Origin: Myxococcales bacterium
Lineage (GTDB): Bacteria; Myxococcota_A; Polyangia; Haliangiales; Haliangiaceae
Assembly: GCA_024222395.1 (NCBI GenBank)
Contig: JAAEPE010000011.1
Coordinates: 1 to 35,471, forward strand
DNA length: 35,471 nucleotides
Direction of reading: 5' to 3'
This document shows positions 1-8,448 of this stretch, one piece after another. Within the stretch, counting starts at the first letter, position 1. Every line of letters starts with the position of its first letter. The notes under the pieces are model-generated. The model ran no database searches, was not told where the DNA came from, and worked only from the letters and a program-made list of their open reading frames with translations. The position numbers were made by a program, and so were the translations under genes.

Positions 1-1
1 C

Positions 2-124
2 GTCGAGAGTGGCCACCGCCACGTCCTCCAAAAGCGGATGAAGCGCGCTGGACAGCACTGGAGCCAGCCTCGCGCAAATGGCGCACCTCCGGGCCGCATA
101 CAGGACGGCGGGTCCTCGAAAGTT
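2..124 (-). pseudogene. Possible thioredoxin-like fragment running off the left edge
   Basis: On the minus strand an open frame runs from just after a TAG (125-127) to the window edge. It carries a CAIC motif (codons at 74-85), a proline five residues after the second Cys, and a hydrophobic stretch ending VAVATLD. This is the spacing of a thioredoxin active site followed by its next helix and strand. No start codon lies between the TAG and the CxxC. Upstream sequence in another frame could encode more of the N-terminus, which would need a frameshift. I therefore read it as a broken or mis-assembled gene. Its position downstream of dapF on the same strand would allow it to be the operon tail. 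The call rests on one motif and could be chance. Confidence 0.25.
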
Positions 125-316
125 CTACGACGCGATCCGCCTCGCCGCCTAGATCTCAGATCGATCTCACACCCTCCCCAGAGCGCCGACTCGACAGCCT
201 CCGTTCCGGAGAGAGCCGCCTCCGAATTGAGTGCATCGGGGACCGCCGCATCGCATCACAGCAAACGTTGTGTCACTGTCTGCGCACATCCCCAAATACC
301 TTTCGGTGTCTGCGAA

Positions 317-640
317 CTAAAAGTCCAGGACTGCCTCGAACTGAGGGCCAGCGACATGTCCGACTGGCGACTTCTCCATCGAGAAGCGCGACCGACAAGC
401 TTGCGCAAATTCGTAGAGCTCAGTGCTTTCGCAAGAGCGCGCATGCTGCAGAATTGATCGCAGAGTCGAGGGGTAGAGAATGACGCAGTACCGCTTAAGA
501 GCACACAGCCTTTTGCTATCGAGAGCAAAGGCCTCGGCGAACTCGTCGCACCAGTGCAGGTTCTCACAGCTTCGGCCAATCGCGGCTTTGAGCTCGCGGG
601 TGGTGAGAACACCGTTCTTGTCGAGTGCCTTTAGCGCCAT
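317..640 (-). CDS. Hypothetical small protein downstream of dapF (doubtful)
   Basis: This 107-residue frame starts with ATG 44 bases after the dapF stop on the same strand, so it could be the next operon gene. A purine-rich AGGTAGGA lies upstream but is rather far from the ATG. The product is rich in Cys (six residues) and in charged residues. It has no signal peptide or membrane segment and matches no family I know. A second minus-strand frame of similar length (256-612) overlaps it, so coding cannot be decided from open frames alone. If real it is an unknown cytoplasmic protein; it may equally be part of a decayed region continuing to the left edge. Confidence 0.3.
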   Translation of the reverse strand: MALKALDKNGVLTTRELKAAIGRSCENLHWCDEFAEAFALDSKRLCALKRYCVILYPSTLRSILQHARSCESTELYEFAQACRSRFSMEKSPVGHVAGPQFEAVLDF

Positions 641-684
641 CGTTCTTGGCGTATTCCTACCTCGTCTTGCCCAAGGTGCCCAAC

Positions 685-1608
685 CTAACCACCGCAGGCG
701 ACGTCGAGCTTGCTCGTGTCCATGGTGCCATCGAATACATGTTCTGCCGGTCCACGCATGTATACCGTCTCGTAGTCTTTGGCGACGGTGATGGCCAAGA
801 CGCCGCCGGGCAGCGTCACTTCAATTTCGGACTCAAGCTTGGATCTGCCCGTGAGACATGCGGCGACAACCGTGGCGCAGGCGCCGGTCCCGCATGCCTG
901 GGTGATGCCACAGCCGCGCTCCCAGACCCAGAGTTCTATGTGCTTGGCGTCCACTATGTGGGCGAATTCCACATTTGTGCGGCTGGGAAAGCTCGCGTGC
1001 AGTTCCACCAGAGGGCCCTTGTTCGTCGCCAGAGCCTGAAGTGCGTCTCCGGTTTCTGTGACGAATGTGACTGCGTGGGGGTTGCCCATCGAAACCGCGG
1101 TGATGGCCAAGTCGCCCGAGGTGAGTGCTAGGGGCTCTTCTATGCAGCGGGTACTCCTACCACCGAGCATGGGAATCTCACTGCGGACAAGGTGCGGTCG
1201 CCCCATGTTGACGGTGACGCCAATGACCTCTCGCCCAAGCCAGTGCGCCTCGCAGTCGAGGGGGCCGGCAAGGGTGTCGACCAGGACGGAACTCGGTTGG
1301 TCTCCATCCGATTCAAGCAAGAACCTGGCAACGCAGCGCAGACCGTTGCCGCACATCTCGGCTTCGCTGCCGTCGGAGTTGAGAACGCGCATCGTGGCTG
1401 CAGCGCCCGGCGTGGAGGGGGCGTGGAGGATGAGGACACCGTCGCCACCAACGCCATAGCGTCGACAGCAGAGCGCTTTGGCGATGACGAAACGTCCTTC
1501 TGCGAAGAGTTCCGGCGACGGACTGGGCGCACTAGCTCGAAGGTCGACGATTAGGAAATCGTTTCCTAGTGCCTGATATTTAGTGAAGGCGAGTGCCGAA
1601 GCGCTCAA
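685..1608 (-). CDS. dapF: Diaminopimelate epimerase
   Basis: DapF interconverts LL- and meso-diaminopimelate in the cytoplasm, supplying the last lysine precursor and the peptidoglycan crosslinking residue. The 307-residue length is close to the family's usual 270-300. The N-terminal FTKYQALGNDFL block and the two catalytic-cysteine blocks, MCGNG (Cys86) and ACGTGAC (about Cys239), are all present, as expected for the two-base racemisation mechanism. GGDG near residue 54 and GNPHAV in the second half are also family hallmarks. One deviation is GCGITQACGTG where GxGETxACGTG is usual, so the conserved Glu of that block is replaced by Ile. ATG start. It lies only 3 bases after the secG stop and is presumably co-transcribed from upstream. 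Confidence 0.96.
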   Translation of the reverse strand: MSASALAFTKYQALGNDFLIVDLRASAPSPSPELFAEGRFVIAKALCCRRYGVGGDGVLILHAPSTPGAAATMRVLNSDGSEAEMCGNGLRCVARFLLESDGDQPSSVLVDTLAGPLDCEAHWLGREVIGVTVNMGRPHLVRSEIPMLGGRSTRCIEEPLALTSGDLAITAVSMGNPHAVTFVTETGDALQALATNKGPLVELHASFPSRTNVEFAHIVDAKHIELWVWERGCGITQACGTGACATVVAACLTGRSKLESEIEVTLPGGVLAITVAKDYETVYMRGPAEHVFDGTMDTSKLDVACGG

Positions 1609-1611
1609 GGC

Positions 1612-2184
1612 CTAGTTCCCTGGAGCTGGAGTCGGCTTGGGCTCGGAAGCCGGGGCAACCGTGGCAGCCGTGTCGTCAGAGTTATTCTTAGGTGCGGGCT
1701 TCGTCTCGCCGGCTGCCTCAGCCTCTCCATCAGCAGAAGGCGCGTCAGCAGACGGTGCGTCCACAGTCGCTCCCTCCGCATCTGTCTCCGCATCAATTGG
1801 CTCTACACTATCCAGATTAGGTATCTCGTCCGTCAGCCCCGCATCCGGCTGCGTGCTGTTGAATAGATCCTCTGCCTGTTGATCGAGTTTCTTCTTCACT
1901 TCCGCATTCGTGCGTGCCTGGCGACTCACGCTTTTTAGTGGATCGTCGCCAGTCGTCGAGGCTAGGTAGGCCAGCGTCATTGAGGTGAGCATGAACATCG
2001 CCGCAGACGCTGTTGTGAGCTTGGATAGGAAGTTGCCAGCGCCGGACCCGCCAAAGACGGAACCCTGGCTCGAACCCCCGCCAAACGTGGCTCCCATACC
2101 GCCGCCTTTGCCTGCTTGCAGCAGGACGGTCAGCATGAGGAAGAGGGACACACCGACGTGAACAATTGTCACGATGAAGGACAT
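1612..2184 (-). CDS. secG: Protein-export membrane protein SecG with long acidic C-terminal extension
   Basis: SecG is the small accessory subunit of the SecYEG translocon. The first 80 residues show the standard architecture: membrane segment 1 (about 3-23), the Gly/Ser-rich cytoplasmic loop containing LLQAGKGGGMGATFGGGSSQ and FGGSG, then membrane segment 2 (about 57-76). After that comes an unusual tail of about 110 residues rich in Ala, Asp, Glu, Pro and Thr, of low complexity and without predicted structure. Most SecG proteins are 70-130 residues in total. Position after tpiA (40 bases) and before dapF (3 bases) on the same strand suggests co-transcription; tpiA-secG adjacency is common in bacteria. 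ATG start, with AGAAAG about 7 bases upstream as a plausible ribosome binding site. Confidence 0.93.
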   Translation of the reverse strand: MSFIVTIVHVGVSLFLMLTVLLQAGKGGGMGATFGGGSSQGSVFGGSGAGNFLSKLTTASAAMFMLTSMTLAYLASTTGDDPLKSVSRQARTNAEVKKKLDQQAEDLFNSTQPDAGLTDEIPNLDSVEPIDAETDAEGATVDAPSADAPSADGEAEAAGETKPAPKNNSDDTAATVAPASEPKPTPAPGN

Positions 2185-2224
2185 AGGCCGGCTTTCTAGC
2201 GCATCCGAGTGGGTGTCGCAAGCA

Positions 2225-2995
2225 TCAGCTTTGCCTTGCGGAACAGGCCTTTACGATCGCCCCGAAGTCGCCGGCCTTCAGTGAAGCGCCACCGACCAAG
2301 GCGCCGTCGATATCAGCCTCGCTCATCAGCTCCTTGGCATTGCCTGGTTTGACCGACCCTCCGTATTGGATTCGCACGCCGGCGCCAACGCCTTGAAATC
2401 GTTGACTCATTTGCTTACGAAGGAAGGCGTGAACTTCCTGTGCTTGGGCCGGGGTCGCCGTGCGCCCCGTGCCAATTGCCCAGACGGGCTCGTAGGCGAT
2501 GACTACCCGCTCCAGATCTTCTGAAGTAAGGACTTCCAGCGTCGCGGAGAGTTGAGTTCCGACGCGCTCCATCGTCTTGCCTGAATCCCGCTCCTGCTCA
2601 CTCTCACCCACGCAGACAATGACAGAGAGGCCTCCATCGAGGGCTGCACGAGCCTTGCGGGCCACTACGGAGTCGGTATCACCAAAGTTGGCGCGCCGCT
2701 CGCTGTGGCCAACGATGGCGAAGCTGCAGCCGGCGTCAACGAGCATCGGGGCGCTCACCTCGCCAGTCCAGGCACCACCGTTCTCGTAGAAGCAGTCTTG
2801 AGCACCGAGCAAGATCTTGCTGTCGCCGAGTCGCTTGGAGATGGACGATAGGCTGGTGAAGACAGGGGCCACCCCCACTTCAACATCTCGGATCGTTCCA
2901 AGTTGGTTCTTCAGCTCGGTCACAAGAGTTTCGCCCTGAGCGATGGTGTTGTGGAGCTTCCAGTTGCCGACTACTATAGGGGTTCTAGCTGCCAT
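2225..2995 (-). CDS. tpiA: Triosephosphate isomerase
   Basis: TpiA interconverts dihydroxyacetone phosphate and glyceraldehyde 3-phosphate in glycolysis and gluconeogenesis. The 256-residue product is full length. Catalytic residues are in their usual blocks: Asn11 and Lys13 in GNWKLHN, the electrophilic His97 in AIVGHSERR, and the catalytic base Glu169 in [11 protein letters not shown], which leads into the flexible loop 6. The phosphate-binding QYGGSVKP and GALVGGASL motifs are also present. It sits between the large signalling kinase upstream (27-base gap) and secG downstream. ATG start; no strong ribosome binding site is visible, so translation may depend on the upstream gene. Confidence 0.97.
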   Translation of the reverse strand: MAARTPIVVGNWKLHNTIAQGETLVTELKNQLGTIRDVEVGVAPVFTSLSSISKRLGDSKILLGAQDCFYENGGAWTGEVSAPMLVDAGCSFAIVGHSERRANFGDTDSVVARKARAALDGGLSVIVCVGESEQERDSGKTMERVGTQLSATLEVLTSEDLERVVIAYEPVWAIGTGRTATPAQAQEVHAFLRKQMSQRFQGVGAGVRIQYGGSVKPGNAKELMSEADIDGALVGGASLKAGDFGAIVKACSARQS

Positions 2996-3022
2996 ATCGC
3001 ATGTGTATCACTAGAGACTGAC

Positions 3023-5983
3023 TCAGAGCTCCCAGGAGACCACGAAAGTGCAGCTTGCGTCACCATCAGGCCGACGAGTATCGACTTGGCAGTCCGCGCC
3101 CGAGGCGCCAGCCAGAGTGACCATCTGGGCAAACATGCCCGCCAGTACATTGCAAAAGTGCCCGTGAACCTGACCTTCGGCCACGACAGAGTCCGTCAAG
3201 ACTAGTTCCACAAAGCGCTCACCTTGGGGTTGAGCCGAGAGCTGCCCCCAGGTGTGGTATCGGCGCCAGATAGACTCGGCGGCCTTGAGCATAGAGGTTG
3301 GCGTTTGCGCGGCAGGGTCGGCGCCAAAGAGCCGTGCGAGAGTGGAGGATGCGATGTGGGCACCCAACTCTCGATACAACTCTTGATTCCCGCCGTCCCC
3401 TCCTTCCATGCGATCAAGCAGTTTGATGAGGTAGGAGGTTCGCTGCCAAGAGTCTGGGGAGAGAGTGGGCATGAGAAGCTCTCCGAGTCTGGACTCTTCT
3501 TGGAGTGTTGCCCGAAACCACTCGCGACCCAGTTTCTGCTGAAGATAGAGGCCAGCGACCCGGAATATTGCCCCTCGGCTTCGTTCACTACTCGAATTCG
3601 CGCTCTCTTGCGGCGCTGGCACAGGAGCCGACACTCGGTACGTCGAGAGCCGTGAGACAGGGTTCTGTTCTGTGCCGTGGGGCTCTGTGCGCGTGGGGTC
3701 CACCGCGATTGCAATCGGCTGCGACCTCTTCTGCCTCGGCTGTTTGGCCAATGCTCGCCCGAGTGCGATGGCAAAGGCGTTGGCCGATCGATAGCGATGC
3801 TCTGGCTCGGGGGCGAGCGCAGTCGAGAGCACCGAATCCACGGCGGGGCTCAAGTCGGCACGAAAGCCAGTTGGCGGTGGCGGCGGCTGGTGTAGTTGCT
3901 GATTGACGATGACCGCCAGCTCGTCCGCCTGGTATGGCGGGCAGCCCGTGAGCAGGGCATAGGCGGTTGCAGCCAGCCCGTATACGTCGGTTGGAGCGCT
4001 CTCATCCGCCTCCATGAACGACTCGGGGGCCGCGTAACCGGGGGTGCCTGCAGCGTCTCTGGCGTCGCCTTGGCGCTTCGCTATGCCTACGTCAACTAGG
4101 ACCGCGCGATCGTTGATGCGATCCACAAGAACGTTGTCGGGTTTTACGTCACGGTGCACGATGCCAAGGGAGTGGATTGCGTCGAGGGCCTCGGCGATCT
4201 CTTCGACGATTTTGGCGACCGCGGCAACCTCGATGTAGGCGCCCTGTTGTGCCAGGCTCTGTACGATATTGGATAAGGGCTCGCCTTCAACGAGCTCCAT
4301 CACGAAGTAGACCGTATCGCCCTCCGTGCCGAAGGAGTAGACCTGCACCAGATTGCGGTGATGCAGCGAGGCCAAGAGTGCGGCTTCGGAGCGAAACTTA
4401 GCTACTAGCTCCTCATCACTACTGAGGTCGGCACGCAGGAGCTTGATGGCGACGGGCCGCCCCAGGCCCAAGTCTTCGCCTCGGTAGACGACGCCCATCG
4501 ACCCTCTGCTAATCTCGTGAAGGATGCGATACATGCCCCCGAGGGTGGCGCCGGCTGAGAGCAAATTGCCATTGGAAGACTCGAACTCGAGTACGCCTCG
4601 CTCGGAATTGTTCTCAATGACCATGACCGAATCTCGCTCGAGCTTTCCGGCGTCAATGGCCATTTGTGCGCGAACGAATGCAGCCTCGCTACTTGTCTCC
4701 TCATCACCGATGATGGTGACGCCAGCTTGCACCTCGTGATGAATGACGAGGTCGCCGGCTTCGTAGCAGGTGTCGTTCAGCGTCTGAAGAATCGCACTTG
4801 CTCGTTGCTCTGCTTCCGATAGGGTGCAATTGACGAGTAGCGCGGCCAACTCGCCACCTCCGACGCGGCCCAGCTGATCCTGGGAGTGCAAGCTGGTGCG
4901 AACGACATTTGCAAAGTGGGCTAGAACTGCGTCACCAACCAAGTGCCCGTGGCGATCGTTGACCTTGCGCAACTGCTGATAGTCGAGCATGACAACGGCG
5001 AGCGGCAACTTGCGCTCGCGGTTTGCTGCGATTTGGTTGCTGATGGACTGCTGGAGGGCGGGTCGAGTCCAAACGCCTAACATCGGGTCGAGGAGCGCGG
5101 TTTGGCGCAATTTCTCGTGCTCTGCCAATAGACGGTTGTGGGCGGACATCCAGGCCAGTTCGTTCGAAAGGCGCCTCGCGACGATGCGAAGAGAGTCCAC
5201 AGCCTCCGGCGAGAACACTTGGCTATCGTCGCTCACCAGGCAGATGCCAGCGATGGGGGCCTCGCCAACAGGACCTATCGGTGCGGCGAGCAGGCTCTGG
5301 CCAATACCGCGGTGCACCCAAGATGTCGCGATGCCGAACGAGACCATCATTGTAGTGCGAACGTGCAGCGCCAGCTCGCAGCGCTTGCGAATCTGCGGCC
5401 ATTGGGCCCTCGGAATTTCTTGGGTCGAACGCGGCCATTGGGGCTCGTTGTCCGGGCCCCAGAGAATGCAGTCGGAGACCTGAAAGCCGATGGTGGCACG
5501 GCTGATGAGCTGATCTAGTTCGCGAATTAGCTCAGGGCCCAGAAGACTCATATCGTAGAGTTCGCGAAGCCGGGTCGCCTGTCGGCCAGCCTTGTCCCCT
5601 GCAAGACCGGTTCCGGCAAAGAGGCTTGCGAGCGCGGACTTGAGCACTGGCCAGACGAAGTATGCCTCCGCGTCCGTGGGCGGGGCACCCGTGAGCTCGT
5701 CGTCGGTCGAGGTGAGAAAAACTCTGGGCATCGAGCCGATATAGTCGCTGCCGAGCTTTCGCAGAAAGTACTCGCCGGCCCTGGCTGTTTCGCCATTGGC
5801 TTCTACCGTCTGGAGCGCAGCGAATACGTGACTTGGCCGGATGCGGACGAATGCACTCCAGGCGTCACTTACGTGCTGAACGCAAAGGCACTCGGCGCCG
5901 ATTTCTTGCAGCGCGCTCGCAAGCTCTTGCTGTCGGGCAAGGTCGGACTCAATGATGAGAGCACGCCGATTTGCCTTTGCCAA
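3023..5983 (-). CDS. Hybrid signalling protein: receiver-like, GAF-like, degenerate GGDEF, Ser/Thr protein kinase, C-terminal myxobacterial domain
   Basis: This 986-residue protein has five regions. Residues about 6-125 resemble a response-regulator receiver. About 145-290 is a GAF-like sensor. About 300-460 is a diguanylate-cyclase fold whose signature reads GGGEL instead of GGDEF (near residue 374) but keeps the KxxND and GHxxGD elements. About 485-750 is a Hanks-type kinase with a glycine loop (ISRGSMGVVYRG), AIKLL lysine, HRDVKPDN, DVG in place of DFG, and APE. About 800-986 resembles the TIGR02265/DUF2378-type domain of myxobacteria (weak match by eye). There is no membrane segment, so it should be cytosolic. 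Kinase motifs are intact, so Ser/Thr phosphorylation is likely; cyclic-di-GMP synthesis is doubtful. The start is TTG, 14 bases after the pgk stop. Its location between pgk and tpiA suggests a link to central carbon metabolism (inference). Confidence 0.92.
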   Translation of the reverse strand: MAKANRRALIIESDLARQQELASALQEIGAECLCVQHVSDAWSAFVRIRPSHVFAALQTVEANGETARAGEYFLRKLGSDYIGSMPRVFLTSTDDELTGAPPTDAEAYFVWPVLKSALASLFAGTGLAGDKAGRQATRLRELYDMSLLGPELIRELDQLISRATIGFQVSDCILWGPDNEPQWPRSTQEIPRAQWPQIRKRCELALHVRTTMMVSFGIATSWVHRGIGQSLLAAPIGPVGEAPIAGICLVSDDSQVFSPEAVDSLRIVARRLSNELAWMSAHNRLLAEHEKLRQTALLDPMLGVWTRPALQQSISNQIAANRERKLPLAVVMLDYQQLRKVNDRHGHLVGDAVLAHFANVVRTSLHSQDQLGRVGGGELAALLVNCTLSEAEQRASAILQTLNDTCYEAGDLVIHHEVQAGVTIIGDEETSSEAAFVRAQMAIDAGKLERDSVMVIENNSERGVLEFESSNGNLLSAGATLGGMYRILHEISRGSMGVVYRGEDLGLGRPVAIKLLRADLSSDEELVAKFRSEAALLASLHHRNLVQVYSFGTEGDTVYFVMELVEGEPLSNIVQSLAQQGAYIEVAAVAKIVEEIAEALDAIHSLGIVHRDVKPDNVLVDRINDRAVLVDVGIAKRQGDARDAAGTPGYAAPESFMEADESAPTDVYGLAATAYALLTGCPPYQADELAVIVNQQLHQPPPPPTGFRADLSPAVDSVLSTALAPEPEHRYRSANAFAIALGRALAKQPRQKRSQPIAIAVDPTRTEPHGTEQNPVSRLSTYRVSAPVPAPQESANSSSERSRGAIFRVAGLYLQQKLGREWFRATLQEESRLGELLMPTLSPDSWQRTSYLIKLLDRMEGGDGGNQELYRELGAHIASSTLARLFGADPAAQTPTSMLKAAESIWRRYHTWGQLSAQPQGERFVELVLTDSVVAEGQVHGHFCNVLAGMFAQMVTLAGASGADCQVDTRRPDGDASCTFVVSWEL

Positions 5984-5997
5984 CGTTCCAAGCCCCG

Positions 5998-7191
5998 CTA
6001 TTCGTCGATCTCGAGCGCTGCAATGCCGGGCAGGGTTAGCCCTTGAATGAACTCGAGTGCGGCGCCACCGCCAGTTGAGACGTGTCGGATGCTGTTCGCT
6101 ATTCCGGCCTTGTGGACCGCCGCTGCGCTATCACCGCCGCCGACGACCGTATAGCCGAACTCATTGTCCGCAACGGCTTTGGCGACGACAAAGGTGCCCT
6201 CTGCGTAGGCCGGCTTCTCGAAGACACCCATCGGCCCGTTCCAAAACAGGGTGCGTGCGTGCTTCGCCGCATCAGCGTAGCGAGCCGCAGCTTCCGGCCC
6301 AATGTCCAAAGCCATTAATGTCGCGGGAACCTCGTCTGCACTAACGACAGTGCCAGTCGCGTCATCGAAGTTGTCAGCGACAACGAGGTCTTGTGGCAAC
6401 ATCACAGTAACGTGCTTCTGGCTGGCCTTGCGGAGGAAATTCTTCGCCAGTGCGACCTTTGCGTCCTCAACGAGGCTCTTGCCCATCTTCTTGCCTTGAG
6501 CTAGCAAGAACGTGTTGGCCATGGCTCCGCCGATGAGGATTGTTTCGACTCGAGAGAGCAGGGCGTCGAGAACGTCAATCTTGTCGGAGATTTTGGCTCC
6601 TCCTATGATTGCCACGTACCCTGTTTTTGGGGCGTTCAGAAGTTTTCCCAGCGCCTCAATCTCTTTGTTCATGACAAAGCCTGCGCCTCGCTCGTTGACA
6701 AGAGAGACCATGCCAGCGGTCGATGCGTGCGCTCTGTGCGAAGTGCCAAAGGCATCGTTGATATAGATATCGGCGTAGCTAGCGAGTGTCTCAGCAAACT
6801 TCGTATCGTTGGCCTTCTCTCCTGAGTTGAATCGCAGGTTCTCGAGAAGGGCGATTTGCCCCTCTCTGAGGTCGGAACAGACCTTCCGAGCTCCATCGCC
6901 CACTGGTTCGTCCGTGAGTCGAATTTCGCAGTTGAGAAGCTCTGCCAATCTACCCGCCACAGGCTCAAGAGAGAGCTTGGGGGTTGCTTCACCCTTGGGA
7001 CGACCGAGATGCGAGGCCAGAATAATCCTGGCTCCACGCTCGATACAGTGCTTGATGGTGGGCAACGCGGCTTGAATGCGAGTGTCGTCCGTGACGGCAG
7101 GTATTGCATCCTTGCTCAGAGGCGCGTTTAGGTCGACACGCAAGAATACGCGTCGGCCCTCGAGTGGGAGCTGCTTCATACTGCGAATCAT
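5998..7191 (-). CDS. pgk: Phosphoglycerate kinase
   Basis: Pgk transfers the acyl phosphate of 1,3-bisphosphoglycerate to ADP, the first ATP-yielding step of glycolysis. The 397-residue length is standard. Family blocks visible in order: RVDLNAPL, the substrate-binding SHLGRPKGE, LLENLRFNSGE, NDAFGTSHRAHAS, the hinge-region IGGAKISDKIDVL, LIGGAMANTFL, WNGPMGVFEKPAYAEGT, and the nucleotide-site GGGDSAAAV, where Ser replaces the commoner Thr. The ATG at 7191 follows the gap stop by two bases, implying translational coupling; a second in-frame ATG four codons later (7179) is a possible start. It is followed closely by the hybrid kinase gene. Confidence 0.97.
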   Translation of the reverse strand: MIRSMKQLPLEGRRVFLRVDLNAPLSKDAIPAVTDDTRIQAALPTIKHCIERGARIILASHLGRPKGEATPKLSLEPVAGRLAELLNCEIRLTDEPVGDGARKVCSDLREGQIALLENLRFNSGEKANDTKFAETLASYADIYINDAFGTSHRAHASTAGMVSLVNERGAGFVMNKEIEALGKLLNAPKTGYVAIIGGAKISDKIDVLDALLSRVETILIGGAMANTFLLAQGKKMGKSLVEDAKVALAKNFLRKASQKHVTVMLPQDLVVADNFDDATGTVVSADEVPATLMALDIGPEAAARYADAAKHARTLFWNGPMGVFEKPAYAEGTFVVAKAVADNEFGYTVVGGGDSAAAVHKAGIANSIRHVSTGGGAALEFIQGLTLPGIAALEIDE

Positions 7192-7193
7192 GA

Positions 7194-8201
7194 CTACAGC
7201 TTGCTGCTGACAAACGCGGCGAGGTCGAAGAGACGCTTGGAATAGCCGGCTTCGTTGTCGTACCAGGCTAGGATTTTGACCTGGTCACCATTGGTGTTGG
7301 TGACCGCGAGATCTACTGTGGCCGAGTTCTGGTTGCCGTTGTAGTCGATAGAGACCAGGGGTTCGTCGGATACGCCAAGAATGCCCTTTAGGTCGCCGTT
7401 GGCAGCTTCCGTGAAGGCCTTGTTGATCTCTTCTGCGCTCGCGCTCCTTTCGAGGATGACCGTGAGGTCAACTAACGAGACATTCGGAGTTGGAACTCGA
7501 ATGGCCATGCCGTCGAGCTTTCCTTCCATGGCGGGCATCACAAGTGCGATCGCCTTGGCTGCACCGGTCGTGGTAGGAATCATCGACATTGCTGCAGCCC
7601 GTGAACGCCTCGGGTCTTTGTGCGGCAGGTCCAAGATCTTCTGATCATTGGTGTAGCTGTGGATCGTCGTCATGAGGCCGGTCTTGAGGCCAAACGTATC
7701 GTGTAGAACTTTGACGACCGGTGCTAGGCAGTTGGTGGTGCACGATGCGTTGGAGATGACGTGGTGATTCGCCGGATCGTACTCATCGAGGTTGATACCG
7801 CAGGCCAGGGTGGCATCAGGCCCCTTTGCCGGCGCGCTGATGAGAACCTTCTTGGCGCCTGCGGCGAGGTGCTTGGCAGCGTCTGCGCGAGCTGTGAAAC
7901 GTCCAGTGCATTCGAGCACGATGTCGACGCCAGCATCCTTCCAAGGAACCTTCGCAGGATCGCTCTCTGCGCTGATGGTGACGGCGTCACCGTTGATGAC
8001 AAGCATGTTGTCTTTGACTTCAACTGTCCCTGGGAAAGGACCGTGGACAGAGTCGTACTTGAGGAGATGCGCCAGTGCCTTGGCGTCAGTGAGGTCGTTG
8101 ATGAGGGCCAAGTCAAAAGGCTCGGGGCTCATTGCCAGAGCGCGAACAAAGCCGCGTCCGATGCGACCAAAACCATTAATGCCGATTCGTACTTTTGCCA
8201 T
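7194..8201 (-). CDS. gap: Glyceraldehyde-3-phosphate dehydrogenase, type I
   Basis: This enzyme oxidatively phosphorylates glyceraldehyde 3-phosphate to 1,3-bisphosphoglycerate with NAD+. I start at the ATG at 8201, giving 335 residues that begin directly with the Rossmann motif INGFGRIGR. AAAGA lies upstream at a suitable distance. The longer open frame to 8279 adds 26 residues without family similarity. The catalytic Cys154 lies in SNASCTTNCLAP and the assisting His181 in TTIHSYTNDQ. The INDLTD segment near residue 34 is typical of NAD-preferring enzymes, and the C-terminus WYDNEAGYS is intact. It is the first gene of the minus-strand glycolytic set, and the terminator at 8349-8386 separates it from the gene upstream. 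Confidence 0.97.
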   Translation of the reverse strand: MAKVRIGINGFGRIGRGFVRALAMSPEPFDLALINDLTDAKALAHLLKYDSVHGPFPGTVEVKDNMLVINGDAVTISAESDPAKVPWKDAGVDIVLECTGRFTARADAAKHLAAGAKKVLISAPAKGPDATLACGINLDEYDPANHHVISNASCTTNCLAPVVKVLHDTFGLKTGLMTTIHSYTNDQKILDLPHKDPRRSRAAAMSMIPTTTGAAKAIALVMPAMEGKLDGMAIRVPTPNVSLVDLTVILERSASAEEINKAFTEAANGDLKGILGVSDEPLVSIDYNGNQNSATVDLAVTNTNGDQVKILAWYDNEAGYSKRLFDLAAFVSSKL

Positions 8202-8348
8202 CGTGATTGTCTTTCTTTTGGGGCAGAGCCCGTACTTGATGGCGACTCTATTCGACACAGCTATGGCTTGGGTAGGCACCTGTCATGGAGTTTTGTGCTC
8301 TCACTTGCTACGGGCTGCGGCTGGGGCCTGTGGCAGGGCCAAAACTAG

Positions 8349-8386
8349 AAGACGAGCCGGAGAGGCCTTCGCTCTCGGCTCGTCTT
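8349..8386 (-). terminator. Intrinsic terminator, minus strand
   Basis: Two arms, AAGACGAGCC(G)GAGAG and CTCTCGGCTCGTCTT, form a 15-base-pair stem with one bulged base and a short loop. On the minus strand the stem is followed by CTAGTTTT, a modest T run; on the plus strand there is none. It lies 63 bases beyond the stop of the 8449-8784 gene and upstream of gap, so it should end transcription of that small gene and insulate the glycolytic set. Confidence 0.75.
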
Positions 8387-8448
8387 GGGAGCTCCGTTTG
8401 CCACGGAGTCTTGCTTGCAAAGCAGGCAGTGGTCTCCTACTAGGAGGC

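Noticed and set aside
38..457. Plus-strand open frame of 139 residues at the left edge
   Set aside because: Low-complexity Ser/Arg/Pro composition with no domain or ribosome binding site; it overlaps minus-strand frames downstream of dapF.
8202..8279. 26-residue N-terminal extension of gap
   Set aside because: The extension lacks family similarity; the ATG at 8201 with AAAGA upstream begins exactly at the Rossmann motif.
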